Below, in pieces: positions 1-9,375 of a DNA stretch of 21,568 nucleotides (position 1 is its first letter; every line of letters starts with the position of its first letter). Origin of the DNA: Actinomycetota bacterium (GTDB lineage: Bacteria > Actinomycetota > Actinomycetes > Nanopelagicales > Nanopelagicaceae); the NCBI GenBank assembly GCA_947494085.1, contig CANLTP010000008.1:1-21568 (forward strand), written 5' to 3'. Below the pieces are notes generated by a model. It searched no databases, had not been told where the DNA came from, and saw nothing but the letters and a program-made list of their open reading frames with translations. Made by a program: the position numbers and the translations under genes.

Positions 1-294
1 TGTCGAGTTAGAAGTCGCACGAATGTCGAGAGTTATCTTGTCGCGAGACGGTGATTTAGATTCTGAACTCAGTCCCAATAATTCATTTAGTGGAACTTGG
101 TAGAAATTAGCGAGATGGATTGCTTTTTTAATTGAGAGAGCTCGGTCGCATCGCTCATAAGATCCGATTACTACCGCTTTCCAGATTCCTCCCGACTTGG
201 CTTCAACGTCTCGAAGCGTCATGCCTTTTCCTCTTCGAACTGACTTCATTGCCGCGGCAATCTCTTCTATTGAACGTTCGGGGATGTTTATCAT
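1..294 (-). CDS. bldD: BldD-like HTH transcriptional regulator, 5' part (C-terminal part outside window)
   Basis: Translating the complement from the ATG at 294 gives 98 codons with no stop, so the gene continues past the left edge. Residues about 10-75 form a Cro/CI-type (XRE) helix-turn-helix. The segment EAKSGGIWKAVVIGSYER (31-48), followed by a run ending in VPLNELLGL, closely matches the DNA-binding domain of Streptomyces BldD. BldD is a developmental repressor that dimerises on cyclic di-GMP through a C-terminal domain, which is not visible here. In Streptomyces, bldD also lies next to pyrR, so the context agrees. The ATG at 294 suits the family: about 15 residues precede the first helix. 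It lacks a Shine-Dalgarno but has a -10 six bases upstream. What the protein controls in this organism cannot be told. Family confidence is high; exact orthology is likely. Confidence 0.85.
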   Translation of the reverse strand, partial: MINIPERSIEEIAAAMKSVRRGKGMTLRDVEAKSGGIWKAVVIGSYERCDRALSIKKAIHLANFYQVPLNELLGLSSESKSPSRDKITLDIRATSNST

Positions 295-300
295 TTGGCG

Positions 301-306
301 AGAATA
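301..306 (-). promoter_or_regulatory. Candidate -10 of bldD, leaderless
   Basis: On the minus strand the hexamer TATTCT fits the actinobacterial TANNNT -10 pattern. It is followed by exactly six bases (CGCCAA) and then the ATG. Transcription would start at or beside the start codon. No convincing -35 is seen. The same spacing occurs before def, hisE and serB. Confidence 0.5.
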
Positions 307-332
307 GACACGATGGGCGGTAAATGGATTTG

Positions 333-344
333 CCTGTCCACAGG
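333..344. promoter_or_regulatory. Perfect dyad CCTGTCCACAGG, possible operator
   Basis: CCTGT and ACAGG form a perfect inverted repeat around two bases, too tight for an RNA hairpin but suitable for a dimeric DNA-binding protein. It lies between the two divergent -10 candidates, just upstream of the proposed pyrR -10. An autoregulating BldD is one possible ligand, but that is only inference from position. Confidence 0.3.
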
Positions 345-347
345 TGG

Positions 348-353
348 TATCTT
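348..353 (+). promoter_or_regulatory. Candidate -10 of the pyr operon
   Basis: TATCTT fits TANNNT and is the only such hexamer I found on the plus strand between the divergent starts downstream of 307. It would place the transcript start near 360. That gives a leader of about 59 bases containing the PyrR-binding stem-loop. There is no clear -35. Confidence 0.35.
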
Positions 354-376
354 TTCCCCGCCCGAGAGGCAAGAAA
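353..376 (+). promoter_or_regulatory. Upstream stem-loop with PyrR-loop-like bases
   Basis: CCCGAGAGGC (361-370) fits the CCNGNGAGG core of PyrR-binding loops. GCC (360-362) can pair with GGC (368-370), and TTTC (353-356) with GAAA (373-376). The upper stem lacks the consensus purine-U-C geometry, so this could be a decayed second site or chance. It may also lie partly upstream of the transcript start. Confidence 0.25.
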
Positions 377-387
377 TTCCTTTAACG

Positions 388-413
388 ATCCGTCCAGAGA
401 GGCGGCGAAGGAG
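388..413 (+). promoter_or_regulatory. PyrR-binding RNA loop overlapping the pyrR ribosome binding site region
   Basis: CCGTC (390-394) pairs with GGCGG (401-405) around the hexaloop CAGAGA (395-400). This matches the CNGNGA hexaloop and R-U-C/G-G-Y upper stem known for PyrR-binding RNA. The Shine-Dalgarno AAGGAG (408-413) starts two bases after the stem and lies five bases before the pyrR ATG. No terminator hairpin or U-run follows. The arrangement therefore suggests translational repression, as reported for Mycobacterium smegmatis, rather than the transcription attenuation of Bacillus: PyrR bound to UMP or UTP would hide the ribosome site. Confidence 0.75.
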
Positions 414-418
414 AGAAA

Positions 419-946
419 ATGGCTACAGTCCTGGACGCCGGCGAAATTGGTCGGGCGCTAAAGCGCATCGCGCATGAAATTATCGAACACAACCATGGTT
501 TAGAAAATGTCGTGTTACTTGGCATACCAACTCGTGGTGCATTCCTCGGAGAGCGAATCGCACAATTCCTTAAAGAGATTGCGGCGCCGGTTCCGGTGGG
601 AACTTTAGATATAACTCTGCATCGAGATGATTTACGGATGCGACCACCGAGACCGTTGTTACCTACTCTGATTCCGAGCGGTGGCATCGAAGGTAAAGAT
701 ATCGTTTTAGTTGATGATGTTCTCTACTCTGGCCGCACCATTCGGGCCGCGCTAGATGCAATAGGTGAAATTGGTAGGCCGGCAACTGTGCAGCTAGCAG
801 TTCTCGTTGACCGCGGGCATCGCCAGCTCCCGATAAGGGCTGATTATGTTGGGAAGAATATTCCGACCGCGTCTAGTGAATCTGTGAAAGTTTCGCTCGA
901 AGAAATTGATGGCAAAGACTGCGTCGAGATCATCGCGGGTGCCTAA
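419..946 (+). CDS. pyrR: Bifunctional pyr operon regulator / uracil phosphoribosyltransferase PyrR
   Basis: PyrR is a type I phosphoribosyltransferase-fold protein of 175 residues, the usual family length. It senses uridine nucleotides and binds pyr mRNA; many members also convert uracil and PRPP to UMP. The PRPP-binding loop [16 protein letters not shown] lies near residues 95-110. [14 protein letters not shown] (about 35-48) and the RDDL segment are typical. The start is set by AAGGAG five bases before the ATG. The gene opens the pyr operon, and its stop codon TAA abuts the pyrB ATG. It is probably autoregulated through the stem-loop in its own leader. Confidence 0.95.
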   Translation: MATVLDAGEIGRALKRIAHEIIEHNHGLENVVLLGIPTRGAFLGERIAQFLKEIAAPVPVGTLDITLHRDDLRMRPPRPLLPTLIPSGGIEGKDIVLVDDVLYSGRTIRAALDAIGEIGRPATVQLAVLVDRGHRQLPIRADYVGKNIPTASSESVKVSLEEIDGKDCVEIIAGA

Positions 947-1900
947 ATGAATAAACATTTACTCTCGATTAACGACCTGAGCGCTGATGAAGCGATGGAA
1001 ATCCTCAATACAGCTAGCGAATTAGCAAAGATCTCTGACGGTCCAATGAAGAAACTTCCCACCTTGCGTGGACGAACTGTAGTGAATCTATTCTTTGAAG
1101 ATTCAACTAGAACTCGTATCTCTTTCGAGAGCGCTGCAAAGCGGTTATCGGCAGATGTAATTAATTTTTCAGCTAAGGGTTCGAGCGTTAGTAAAGGCGA
1201 GTCCCTGAAAGACACTGCGCAAACCCTTCAAGCCATGGGCGCTGATGCCGTTGTGATCAGACATGGAGCATCTGGTGCTGCCCAAAGACTTGCGGATTCT
1301 GGATGGATAAGTGCATCAGTTATAAATGCCGGAGATGGAACGCATGAGCATCCAACTCAAGCCCTATTGGATGCATACACAATTAGAAGTAAGTTCCCGG
1401 AATTCAACAAAAGCTTTAAGGGTCTGCGAGTTGCAATCGTTGGAGACATTCTGCACTCGCGGGTAGCGCGAAGCAATGTTCTGCTTCTTACAAAGCTAGG
1501 GGCAACTGTAACTTTAGTGGCGCCACCAACTTTGATCCCAGTCGGAGTAATTGATTGGAATGTGAAAGTGAGTTATGACTTGGATAGCGTGCTCAAAGAT
1601 ATCGATGTTCTGATGATGCTTCGTGTGCAATCTGAGCGAATGGCTAATTCTTTCTTCCCATCAGAGCGAGAATATTCCCGGGGATATGGCTTAGACATCA
1701 CACGCCTGAATTCATTAAGTGCAAATGCAATCGTCATGCATCCTGGTCCAATGAATCGCGGACTTGAAATTTCAGCAGAGAGCGCCGATTCCTATAAGTC
1801 TGTTGTGTTAGCTCAAGTTTCAAATGGTGTATTAGTTCGAATGGCAGTCTTGTATCAATTACTCGGAGGCGCAGCGCTTACCGGAGAGGTTAGTGTCTAA
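947..1900 (+). CDS. pyrB: Aspartate carbamoyltransferase catalytic subunit
   Basis: PyrB condenses carbamoyl phosphate with aspartate to carbamoyl-aspartate, the committed pyrimidine step, in the cytoplasm. The 317 residues match the catalytic chain. The carbamoyl-phosphate loop STRTR is at 53-57. The mobile catalytic loop SSVSKGES is at 79-86, IRH at 104-106 and HPTQALLD at 135-142. The aspartate-domain motifs LRVQSER and HPGPMNRG follow toward the C-terminus. No pyrI regulatory subunit gene is nearby, as is usual in Gram-positive operons. The ATG follows the pyrR stop with no gap (TAAATG), so translation is probably coupled. Confidence 0.97.
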   Translation: MNKHLLSINDLSADEAMEILNTASELAKISDGPMKKLPTLRGRTVVNLFFEDSTRTRISFESAAKRLSADVINFSAKGSSVSKGESLKDTAQTLQAMGADAVVIRHGASGAAQRLADSGWISASVINAGDGTHEHPTQALLDAYTIRSKFPEFNKSFKGLRVAIVGDILHSRVARSNVLLLTKLGATVTLVAPPTLIPVGVIDWNVKVSYDLDSVLKDIDVLMMLRVQSERMANSFFPSEREYSRGYGLDITRLNSLSANAIVMHPGPMNRGLEISAESADSYKSVVLAQVSNGVLVRMAVLYQLLGGAALTGEVSV

Positions 1901-3196
1901 ATGGAATTCACAATCACAAACGTTCGCTTGCTCGACGGCTCAGTTGTAGATGTCTCTGTAAACAATGGCGTCATATCTGAAATTGGAAATGGATTGAATA
2001 AGGGCAAGAAAGTTGATGTAGCTAAAAATCTTTTGATCCCGGGCCTAGTTGATTTACATACCCACCTTCGTGAACCGGGTCGTGAAGATTCTGAAACTGT
2101 TGCGACTGGAAGTATGGCTGCTGCAAAGGGCGGCTTTACTGCAATCTCTGCAATGGCAAACACTTTTCCGGTAGCCGATACAGCTGGAGTTGTTGAACAG
2201 GTTTATCGACTCGGACAAGAAGCGGGATTCTGTGATGTATTTCCGATTGGCGCAGTAACACAAGGACTTGCCGGTAAATCATTGGCAGAACTTGGAGCAA
2301 TGGCGAATTCAAAGGCCAGAGTTCGAATCTTTAGCGATGATGGAAAATGTGTCTCTGATCCACTTCTTATGCGCCGAGCACTTGAATATGTAAAAACTTT
2401 CAGTGGAATTATCGCGCAGCATGCTCAAGAACCAGCGCTAACAGTTGATTCCCAAATGAATGAAGGCATCGTCTCATCAAAGTTGGGATTGGTCGGTTGG
2501 CCGGCAGTTGCAGAGGAAGCAATAATTGCTCGCGATATTCTTCTTGCAGAACATGTTGGAAGCCGACTTCACATCTGTCATCTAACAACTGCTGGTGGCG
2601 TGGATTTAGTTCGCTTTGCTAAATCTCGAGGAATTAATGTAACTGCAGAAGTAACACCGCATCATCTGCTTCTTACCGATGATTTAGTTTCAAATTACGA
2701 TCCAGTCTTCAAAGTAAACCCACCTTTGCGCACCGAAAGAGATGTGCTAGCACTTCGAAATGGATTGGCCGATGGCACGATTGATATCGTCGGAACCGAT
2801 CATGCGCCACATCCAACAGAAGATAAGGATTGCGAATGGCAGAGCGCTGCATTCGGAATGGTTGGACTTGAGACTGCGCTCTCAGTTGTTGTTAAGGCAA
2901 TGATTGATACCAAGTTGATGAGTTGGGCCGATCTTGTTGATCGAATGTCAATCACCCCTGCGAAGATCGCGGGATACGCGAGCCATGGACAGGAAATAAA
3001 GGTTGGCAGTGCCGCAAATTTAACAATAATCGATACCAGCGCGAATTGGATTGTCGACCGCAATAGACTTGCATCCAAGAGCAAGAACACACCTTTCGAA
3101 GGAATGAAGTTACCGGCGCAGGTTGTTCATACTTTCCTAAATGGCAAGCATGTTCTAAAGGATGGCGTAATCGTGAATGGGGGAGCACTTGAGTAA
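1901..3196 (+). CDS. pyrC: Dihydroorotase, class I
   Basis: PyrC is a zinc amidohydrolase that cyclises carbamoyl-aspartate to dihydroorotate. The N-terminal metal motif [10 protein letters not shown] (51-60) supplies His53 and His55. SDDG (145-148) contains the aspartate that bridges metals in class I enzymes in place of a carboxylated lysine. HAQE (from 174), the HICHLTTA segment and GTDHAPH complete the active site. At 431 residues it is a class I enzyme (Bacillus/Aquifex type), not the shorter class II E. coli form. The ATG abuts the pyrB stop, with a GGAGAGG-like site at about 1883-1889. The 3' end overlaps carA. Confidence 0.96.
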   Translation: MEFTITNVRLLDGSVVDVSVNNGVISEIGNGLNKGKKVDVAKNLLIPGLVDLHTHLREPGREDSETVATGSMAAAKGGFTAISAMANTFPVADTAGVVEQVYRLGQEAGFCDVFPIGAVTQGLAGKSLAELGAMANSKARVRIFSDDGKCVSDPLLMRRALEYVKTFSGIIAQHAQEPALTVDSQMNEGIVSSKLGLVGWPAVAEEAIIARDILLAEHVGSRLHICHLTTAGGVDLVRFAKSRGINVTAEVTPHHLLLTDDLVSNYDPVFKVNPPLRTERDVLALRNGLADGTIDIVGTDHAPHPTEDKDCEWQSAAFGMVGLETALSVVVKAMIDTKLMSWADLVDRMSITPAKIAGYASHGQEIKVGSAANLTIIDTSANWIVDRNRLASKSKNTPFEGMKLPAQVVHTFLNGKHVLKDGVIVNGGALE

Positions 3197-4310
3197 AGCT
3201 TTCCTAGTTTTGGATGATGGAACAATTTTTGAAGGCGAAAGTTGGGCTTGCGAAGGTGAGACCTTTGGTGAAGCGGTTTTTTCAACTGGAATGACGGGCT
3301 ACCAAGAGACACTCACGGATCCGTCTTATCACAAGCAGGTTGTTGTTATGACTGCCCCTCATATTGGCAATACTGGAATGAATACCACTGATGAGGAATC
3401 TAAAAAAATATGGGTGAGTGGTTTCGTGGTTAGAAATCCATCGCCAGTAGTAAGCAACTGGCGCGCAGAGCGAACCCTTGAAGACGATCTAATTAGTAAT
3501 GGCGTTGTTGGAATTAGAGGTGTTGACACTCGAGCGATTACGAGGCACCTTCGGGATTTAGGTGCAATGCGAGTCGGAATTTTTTCAAATACCCAACTTA
3601 CCCGTGAAGAAATGGTTATCAAGGTTCGCAAATCCCCTGCGATGGCCGGAGCCTTTCTCTCCGATGATGTTTCTACGGATGCTTCCTATGTTGTTCCCGC
3701 CATCGGTGAGAAGAAATTCACGGTAGTTGCACTTGATATGGGAATTAAAGGCGCAACACCAAGGTCTATGTCGCAACGTGGAATTGAAGTTCATGTGGTT
3801 CCATTGCGAAGCACCCTCGAAGAGATCTTGGCTCTGAAGCCAGATGGCGTCTTCTTGTCGAATGGTCCTGGTGATCCAGCAACAATGACCGAGATGATCT
3901 CGCTAGTGCGAGAGATTTTGAGCGCCCGAATTCCGCTCTTTGGAATCTGTTTCGGTCATCAAATCATGGGACGAGCTCTTGGATTCGATACTTATAAGTT
4001 GCCATTCGGCCATCGTGGAATTAATCAGCCAGTGAAGAACTTAATTTCAAGTCGAATTGAGATAACTGCTCACAACCATGGCTTCGCAGTTGCGGCACCA
4101 ATAGAAGGAAACTTCAACACGATTTACGGTGCGGGTTTCGTAAGTCATATTTGTTTAAATGATGGAGTTGTTGAAGGTTTAGAGTTGCTGGAAACTCCGG
4201 CATTCAGCGTTCAGTATCACCCAGAAGCTGCAGCTGGACCACACGATGCAAGCTATCTCTTTGATAAATTTGTTACTTTAATGAAGGATGCGAAGGTCGC
4301 TAATGCCTAA
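3177..4310 (+). CDS. carA: Carbamoyl-phosphate synthase small (glutaminase) subunit
   Basis: CarA hydrolyses glutamine and channels ammonia to CarB for carbamoyl phosphate synthesis. The N-terminal domain has [18 protein letters not shown]. The class I amidotransferase domain carries SNGPGDP, the nucleophile Cys at about residue 258 in GICFGHQ (Phe where Leu is common), and the catalytic His-Glu pair in [12 protein letters not shown]. The length is 377 residues. The start is uncertain. ATG 3177 overlaps pyrC by 20 bases. A TTG at 3189, close behind a GGGGGAG run, would overlap by 8 bases and begin [10 protein letters not shown], nearer the E. coli N-terminus. Its product serves both pyrimidine and arginine synthesis. 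Confidence 0.95.
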   Translation: MGEHLSKAFLVLDDGTIFEGESWACEGETFGEAVFSTGMTGYQETLTDPSYHKQVVVMTAPHIGNTGMNTTDEESKKIWVSGFVVRNPSPVVSNWRAERTLEDDLISNGVVGIRGVDTRAITRHLRDLGAMRVGIFSNTQLTREEMVIKVRKSPAMAGAFLSDDVSTDASYVVPAIGEKKFTVVALDMGIKGATPRSMSQRGIEVHVVPLRSTLEEILALKPDGVFLSNGPGDPATMTEMISLVREILSARIPLFGICFGHQIMGRALGFDTYKLPFGHRGINQPVKNLISSRIEITAHNHGFAVAAPIEGNFNTIYGAGFVSHICLNDGVVEGLELLETPAFSVQYHPEAAAGPHDASYLFDKFVTLMKDAKVANA

Positions 4311-7300
4311 AGATCTTTCAATCGAGAGCGTTCTCGTTATCGGCAGCGGGCCAATAGTTATTGGCCAGGCTTGTGAATTCGATTATTCGGGCACGCAGGC
4401 ATGTCGGGTCCTTAGAAGTGAAGGCATTCGCGTAATTCTTATTAATTCAAATCCTGCAACTATAATGACTGATCCAGAGTTTGCTGATGCAACTTACATT
4501 GAACCGATTACGCCAGAGATAATCGAACAGATAATAATTAAAGAGAAGCCAACTGCAATCCTTGCAACTCTTGGTGGGCAGACGGCGTTAAATGCTGCGA
4601 TGCAACTTTATGAACGCGGCTCGTTAGAAAAACTGGGCGTAAAGTTAATCGGTGCAGATATTCCGGCAATCAAGCGCGGCGAAGATCGGGAAACTTTTAA
4701 GGAGATCGTTGAGAAAATTGGTGGCTCCTCAGCTAAGTCCGTTATTTGTCACACCATGGCAGAGTGTTTGGCAGGAGCAGAGGTTCTAAAGTATCCAGTT
4801 GTAGTTCGTCCATCATTTACGATGGGTGGACTTGGTTCCGGAATCGCCTACAACAAGAGCGATTTAGAGCTTATTGCCGGAGCTGGCCTACGTCATAGCC
4901 CAACCACTGAAGTATTGCTTGAAGAGTCAATTATCGGTTGGAAAGAATTCGAATTAGAAGTAATGCGCGATCACAAAGACAATGTTGTAATTGTTTGCAG
5001 TATTGAAAATATCGATCCGATGGGTGTTCACACTGGGGATTCGATAACAGTCGCTCCAGCTTTAACTTTGACGGATGTTGAATATCAACAGCTACGCAAT
5101 TTATCGATAGATATCATTCGTGAAGTTGGCGTTGCGACTGGTGGATGTAATATTCAATTCGCTATCAATCCTGATGATGGTCGAATTATTGTTATCGAGA
5201 TGAATCCGCGGGTATCGAGATCATCCGCACTGGCTTCTAAGGCAACTGGTTTCCCGATTGCGAAGATTGCAACTAAATTAGCTATTGGATACACCCTTGA
5301 TGAGATCCAGAACGATATTACGAAATCTACTCCTGCATCTTTCGAACCAACCCTTGATTACATCGTCGTAAAGGTTCCAAGATTTGCTTTTGAGAAGTTT
5401 CCTGAAGCCGATACCAGACTTACAACAACGATGAAGAGTGTTGGCGAAGCAATGGCTATTGGTCGTTCATTTCCAGAGGCACTGCAGAAAGCCCTTCGAT
5501 CAGTTGAGAAAAAAGGCACAAGCTTTCATTGGAACACCAGGGGCGTCACAAAAGATTATTTGTTGGCAGCGATGGCGATTCCAACTGAACATCGTCTACA
5601 GCAAATTCAGTTAGCACTCTATTTAGAGGCAACTATTGAAGACGTTTATGCCGCAACCAAAGTTGATCGTTGGTTTCTATCGCAAATCACTGAGATAAAC
5701 GCCATCGCAAAACAAATTGCAGCGAGTAAAGGACTATCGGAAGAACTCTTTAGGCTTGCGAAAGGCAATGGTTTCTCAGATTCCCAAATTGCTGATTTGA
5801 CTGGTCAATCGCTCGCAGAAGTCACCGCTTCACGGATTCGAATTGGCCTGCGTCCGGTTTATAAGACTGTTGATACCTGCGCCGCCGAGTTTGAAGCACA
5901 CACCCCATACCACTATTCAAGTTATGACTTAGAGACTGAAGTAATCCCACGAACAAAACCGGCAGTGATCATTCTTGGAAGTGGTCCGAATCGAATTGGT
6001 CAAGGAGTGGAATTTGATTATTCATGTGTCCATGCTGCCTTCGCCCTGAAAGAAGCTGGCTTCGAAACAATTATGATTAATTGTAATCCTGAGACAGTTT
6101 CAACTGATTACGACACTTCGGATCGACTTTATTTCGAGCCGCTCACTTTGGAAGATGTATTAGAAGTTATTTATGCGGAGGAACAAGCAGGTCCAGTTGT
6201 AGGGGTTATTGCGCAACTTGGTGGTCAAACACCACTTGGGCTTGCCCGCGGATTGCAGAATGCGGGAGTTAAAATCCTTGGCACATCTCCTGACGCAATT
6301 GATTTGGCTGAAGACCGCGGTCAGTTCGGTGAACTACTTCGAGTAAATGCACTGGATGCACCAACGTTTGGTATGGCAAACACTTTTGAAGAGGCGCTAA
6401 AAATTGCACATGAGATCACATACCCTGTTCTAGTCCGTCCATCTTTCGTTCTCGGGGGACGTGGAATGGAGATTGTTTACGATGATGAGTCCCTTGCAGA
6501 TTTCATTAGAAAAGCGACTGAAATTACCCCTAACCATCCAGTTCTAATTGATAAATTCTTGGATGATGCAGTTGAAATAGATGTCGATGCGCTATTTGAT
6601 GGCGAAGAACTTTACCTGGCTGGCGTAATGGAACACATTGAAGAAGCGGGAGTGCATTCAGGTGACTCGGCTTGTGTGCTTCCGAGTTTCTCGATCGGTT
6701 CCACATTGCAGGATGAAATTCGCTTCGCAACGCAGAAGCTGGCTCGGGGTATCGGAGTTCGCGGTTTAATCAACATTCAATTCGCCGTAGTAGCAAACGC
6801 AACGGTTGCCAAAAAACTTTACGTTCTTGAAGCGAATCCAAGAGCATCGCGAACAGTTCCATTCGTTAGCAAAGCAACTGGAAATCCGTTAGCCAAATGT
6901 GCAGCACTGATTTCAACCGGCGTAAACATCGCAGAACTTCGAGCCCAAGGCTTCTTACCAAAGTCAGGTGATGGGGTTCCAAAGGGAATCTCGGTCAAAG
7001 AAGCAGTCCTTCCGTGGAATAGATTCCGTAGAAATGACGGCACCGGTGTTGATTCGATTTTAGGACCAGAGATGAGATCTACTGGCGAAGTTATGGGAAT
7101 TGCAAAAACATTTGGCGAGGCTTATTCAAAGAGCCAGACCGCTTCCTTCGGTGCTCTTCCTTCAACGGGATCAGTATTCCTTTCATTATCCGAGCGCGAC
7201 AAGCAAGCCTCGCTCTATCCAGCAAAAACCTTGAATGAATTAGGTTTTAAACTTTTCACAACTCAAGGAACGCATGACTTCTTAAAAGCGAACGGGGTCG

Positions 7301-7584
7301 CATCCGAACTAGTTCGTAAGCATTCCCAAGGCAGAGGGCCGGCTGGAGAATTTACTGCAGTAGATTTAATTACCGAGGGCGTAGTTGGACTTGTTATCAA
7401 TACACCTTTGGGTAGAGGAACGCGGATGGACGGTTGGATGATTCGCACTGCGGCAATTCAACGTGGGGTTCCTTGCATAACAACTATCGCTGGATTTAAA
7501 GCTGCCGTTGCTGGAATCTCAGAGCTCCAAGGGAAGAGTTTCAGTATTAAATCAATCCAGGATTGGTTGGCTATTGTCGAATGA
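4303..7584 (+). CDS. carB: Carbamoyl-phosphate synthase large subunit
   Basis: CarB makes carbamoyl phosphate from bicarbonate, ammonia and two ATP. At 1093 residues it is full length. There are two homologous ATP-grasp halves. The first opens with [20 protein letters not shown] (about 16-35). The second, opening near residue 565, has [16 protein letters not shown] linking oligomerisation region lies between them, and a C-terminal MGS-like allosteric domain holds the last roughly 150 residues. The ATG at 4303 begins [10 protein letters not shown] as in the family and has AAGG six bases upstream. An in-frame ATG 15 bases earlier would add an unlikely MRRSL. The start overlaps carA by 8 bases (ATGCCTAA). 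Confidence 0.97.
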   Translation: MPKDLSIESVLVIGSGPIVIGQACEFDYSGTQACRVLRSEGIRVILINSNPATIMTDPEFADATYIEPITPEIIEQIIIKEKPTAILATLGGQTALNAAMQLYERGSLEKLGVKLIGADIPAIKRGEDRETFKEIVEKIGGSSAKSVICHTMAECLAGAEVLKYPVVVRPSFTMGGLGSGIAYNKSDLELIAGAGLRHSPTTEVLLEESIIGWKEFELEVMRDHKDNVVIVCSIENIDPMGVHTGDSITVAPALTLTDVEYQQLRNLSIDIIREVGVATGGCNIQFAINPDDGRIIVIEMNPRVSRSSALASKATGFPIAKIATKLAIGYTLDEIQNDITKSTPASFEPTLDYIVVKVPRFAFEKFPEADTRLTTTMKSVGEAMAIGRSFPEALQKALRSVEKKGTSFHWNTRGVTKDYLLAAMAIPTEHRLQQIQLALYLEATIEDVYAATKVDRWFLSQITEINAIAKQIAASKGLSEELFRLAKGNGFSDSQIADLTGQSLAEVTASRIRIGLRPVYKTVDTCAAEFEAHTPYHYSSYDLETEVIPRTKPAVIILGSGPNRIGQGVEFDYSCVHAAFALKEAGFETIMINCNPETVSTDYDTSDRLYFEPLTLEDVLEVIYAEEQAGPVVGVIAQLGGQTPLGLARGLQNAGVKILGTSPDAIDLAEDRGQFGELLRVNALDAPTFGMANTFEEALKIAHEITYPVLVRPSFVLGGRGMEIVYDDESLADFIRKATEITPNHPVLIDKFLDDAVEIDVDALFDGEELYLAGVMEHIEEAGVHSGDSACVLPSFSIGSTLQDEIRFATQKLARGIGVRGLINIQFAVVANATVAKKLYVLEANPRASRTVPFVSKATGNPLAKCAALISTGVNIAELRAQGFLPKSGDGVPKGISVKEAVLPWNRFRRNDGTGVDSILGPEMRSTGEVMGIAKTFGEAYSKSQTASFGALPSTGSVFLSLSERDKQASLYPAKTLNELGFKLFTTQGTHDFLKANGVASELVRKHSQGRGPAGEFTAVDLITEGVVGLVINTPLGRGTRMDGWMIRTAAIQRGVPCITTIAGFKAAVAGISELQGKSFSIKSIQDWLAIVE

Positions 7585-8438
7585 TGGGCATCAACAGTAA
7601 TGCAAAGCAGGTTATTGCCGAGATAGTTAGCAATAAAAAGGTTGGCGCATATCACCACATGGTTTTCGCAGTCGGCGAAGTTGCAAATGCAGCGAAGCCT
7701 GGAAATTTTGTTGCGATTTCTGTTGGGGGAGAGAGCAGTCAATTAGTTTTGCGAAGAGCCTTTGCTATTTACCGAACTTTTGATCGCGGAGTTTCTGGTG
7801 GGTTATTGGAAATTGTTGTCGCACCTCATGGCGCTGGAAGCACCTGGCTAGCAAATCAACAACCGGGAGTGAAGATCGATTTGATTGCGCCACTTGGAAC
7901 TGCATTTGGAATTCCTACCGAACCAGTTCGTGCGTTATTGGTGGGTGGCGGTTATGGAAGTGCACCACTTTTCGGACTTTCTGACGTTCTAAAGAATCGT
8001 GGCTGCCGCGTTGATATGGTTATTGGTGCAAGCACTGCGATGAAAATTTACGCACCGCTAGATGGCAAACGGTCCGTGAGTAGCTTAACCATCACGACCG
8101 AAGATGGATCAACCGGAAAAACTGGAAAAGTGACTGATGTCTTGCGAGAGATTATTACTTCGAATGAAATTGACATTGTTTATTCATGCGGTCCAATGGG
8201 AATGTTAGAGGCAATAAATAACATCACAGAAGAATTTGATTTGGTGCACCAATGTTCCATCGAGGAGTCCATGGCGTGTGGAATCGGTGTCTGCATGACT
8301 TGTGTGCTTCCGATTAAGGGCGAAGATGGTCAAATTCGAATGCTACGTTCTTGTATTGATGGACCGGTGGTTGCTGGTGAAAGCGTAATTTGGAGCGCTA
8401 AACGCACTATCCCTAAGGGAACTTGGGGTGCACACTGA
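7581..8438 (+). CDS. pyrK: Dihydroorotate dehydrogenase B electron-transfer subunit (FAD, 2Fe-2S)
   Basis: PyrK passes electrons from dihydroorotate, through FMN in PyrD, to NAD+ using its own FAD and a 2Fe-2S cluster. RRAFAIYR (about 59-66) is the flavin-binding region of the ferredoxin-reductase family. [10 protein letters not shown] is the NAD-binding loop and YSCGPMGML is also typical. The cluster ligands are Cys233, Cys238, Cys241 and Cys258 (C-x4-C-x2-C-x16-C). The ATG at 7581 overlaps the carB stop (ATGA); a second ATG follows at once at 7584. The 285-residue product must work with the PyrD encoded next. Many actinobacteria use class 2 PyrD and lack this gene in the operon. Confidence 0.95.
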   Translation: MMGINSNAKQVIAEIVSNKKVGAYHHMVFAVGEVANAAKPGNFVAISVGGESSQLVLRRAFAIYRTFDRGVSGGLLEIVVAPHGAGSTWLANQQPGVKIDLIAPLGTAFGIPTEPVRALLVGGGYGSAPLFGLSDVLKNRGCRVDMVIGASTAMKIYAPLDGKRSVSSLTITTEDGSTGKTGKVTDVLREIITSNEIDIVYSCGPMGMLEAINNITEEFDLVHQCSIEESMACGIGVCMTCVLPIKGEDGQIRMLRSCIDGPVVAGESVIWSAKRTIPKGTWGAH

Positions 8439-9373
8439 TGTTCAATTTTCAAACCACTTTAGGACAAGCCGAATTTGAAAATCCGATTTTTACTGCAAGT
8501 GGTTGTGCCGGTTCCGGTAAAGAGTTAAGTCAATTCTTTGACCTGAATCAACTTGGAGCCGTTGTGACTAAATCGATTATGTTAAAAGCTAGGTCTGGTC
8601 GAGCAACGCCGCGGATGGCAGAAACACCAAGTGGGATGCTTAATTCAATCGGCTTACAAGGACCAGGTATCGATTTATTTCTTGAGAATGATGTTCCTTG
8701 GTTGCGCGATCAAGGCGCAACAATTGTTGTAAGCATTGCCGGAGAAAGCGTCGAAGACTATGCGGTGCTCGCTCGTAAACTCCGAGCGGTCTCAGGGATC
8801 TCAGCCCTAGAAGTAAATATCTCCTGTCCAAATGTTGAAAACCGAGGACAAGTGTTTGCTTGTCACCCAGCAACTGCACGTGCAGCAATAGAAGCGGTTC
8901 GACGAAACATCGGAGGCGAGCTTCCGATAATTGCGAAACTAACTCCAGATGTAACAAGCATTGTCGAAATTGCCGAAGAAGTTGTTGCAGCTGGCGCTGA
9001 TGGTCTCGCACTTATCAATACGGTCTTGGGAATGGTTATTGATACCAACACGATGCGACCAAAACTGGCCGGTAAAACTGGCGGCCTATCAGGTCCCGCG
9101 ATCCGACCGATTGCGGTGCGTGCGGTTTACCAAGTTCACGCCGCTATGCCGCACGTTAAAATTTTAGGTATGGGTGGGGTTTCTAGCGGACAAGATGCCT
9201 TTGAATTAATTCTTGCTGGCGCTTCGGCAGTATCAGTAGGAACTGCAACATTTGGTAACCCGATGGCTGCGATGAAGATTAAAGAAGAGTTAAGAACTGA
9301 ATTGATATCTCATGGCTTTGATTCACTGCGTGAAGCGGTTGGGTACGCCCATCGAAGCGAAGGTGGTATTTAG
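8438..9373 (+). CDS. pyrD: Dihydroorotate dehydrogenase, class 1B catalytic subunit
   Basis: PyrD is an FMN TIM-barrel enzyme that oxidises dihydroorotate to orotate. EVNISCPN (125-132) places Cys130 as the active-site base. Class 2 membrane enzymes have Ser at this point, so this is class 1, and the adjacent pyrK makes it class 1B. There is no N-terminal membrane helix, again unlike class 2. The FMN phosphate region GGVSSGQDAFELILAGA and SVGTATF lie near the C-terminus. The length is 311 residues. The ATG at 8438 shares one base with the pyrK stop (TGATG) and has GGGG about eight bases upstream. Confidence 0.95.
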   Translation: MFNFQTTLGQAEFENPIFTASGCAGSGKELSQFFDLNQLGAVVTKSIMLKARSGRATPRMAETPSGMLNSIGLQGPGIDLFLENDVPWLRDQGATIVVSIAGESVEDYAVLARKLRAVSGISALEVNISCPNVENRGQVFACHPATARAAIEAVRRNIGGELPIIAKLTPDVTSIVEIAEEVVAAGADGLALINTVLGMVIDTNTMRPKLAGKTGGLSGPAIRPIAVRAVYQVHAAMPHVKILGMGGVSSGQDAFELILAGASAVSVGTATFGNPMAAMKIKEELRTELISHGFDSLREAVGYAHRSEGGI

Positions 9374-9375
9374 TG

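Noticed and set aside
132..323. Plus-strand open frame across 132-323
   Set aside because: It is antisense to the recognisable BldD helix-turn-helix, has no family resemblance and no ribosome site.
382..687. Minus-strand open frame opposite pyrR
   Set aside because: Shadow of pyrR, whose motifs are complete in the plus frame; also covers the PyrR loop and the pyrR ribosome site.
4288..4302. Earlier in-frame ATG for carB
   Set aside because: Adds MRRSL before the family N-terminus and has no better ribosome site than ATG 4303.
7563..7580. TTG start for pyrK at 7563
   Set aside because: The ATGA overlap at 7581 gives the expected N-terminus; the extra six residues have no support.
8423..8437. 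TTG start for pyrD at 8423
   Set aside because: ATG 8438 has a spaced GGGG upstream and begins the conserved N-terminal strand.
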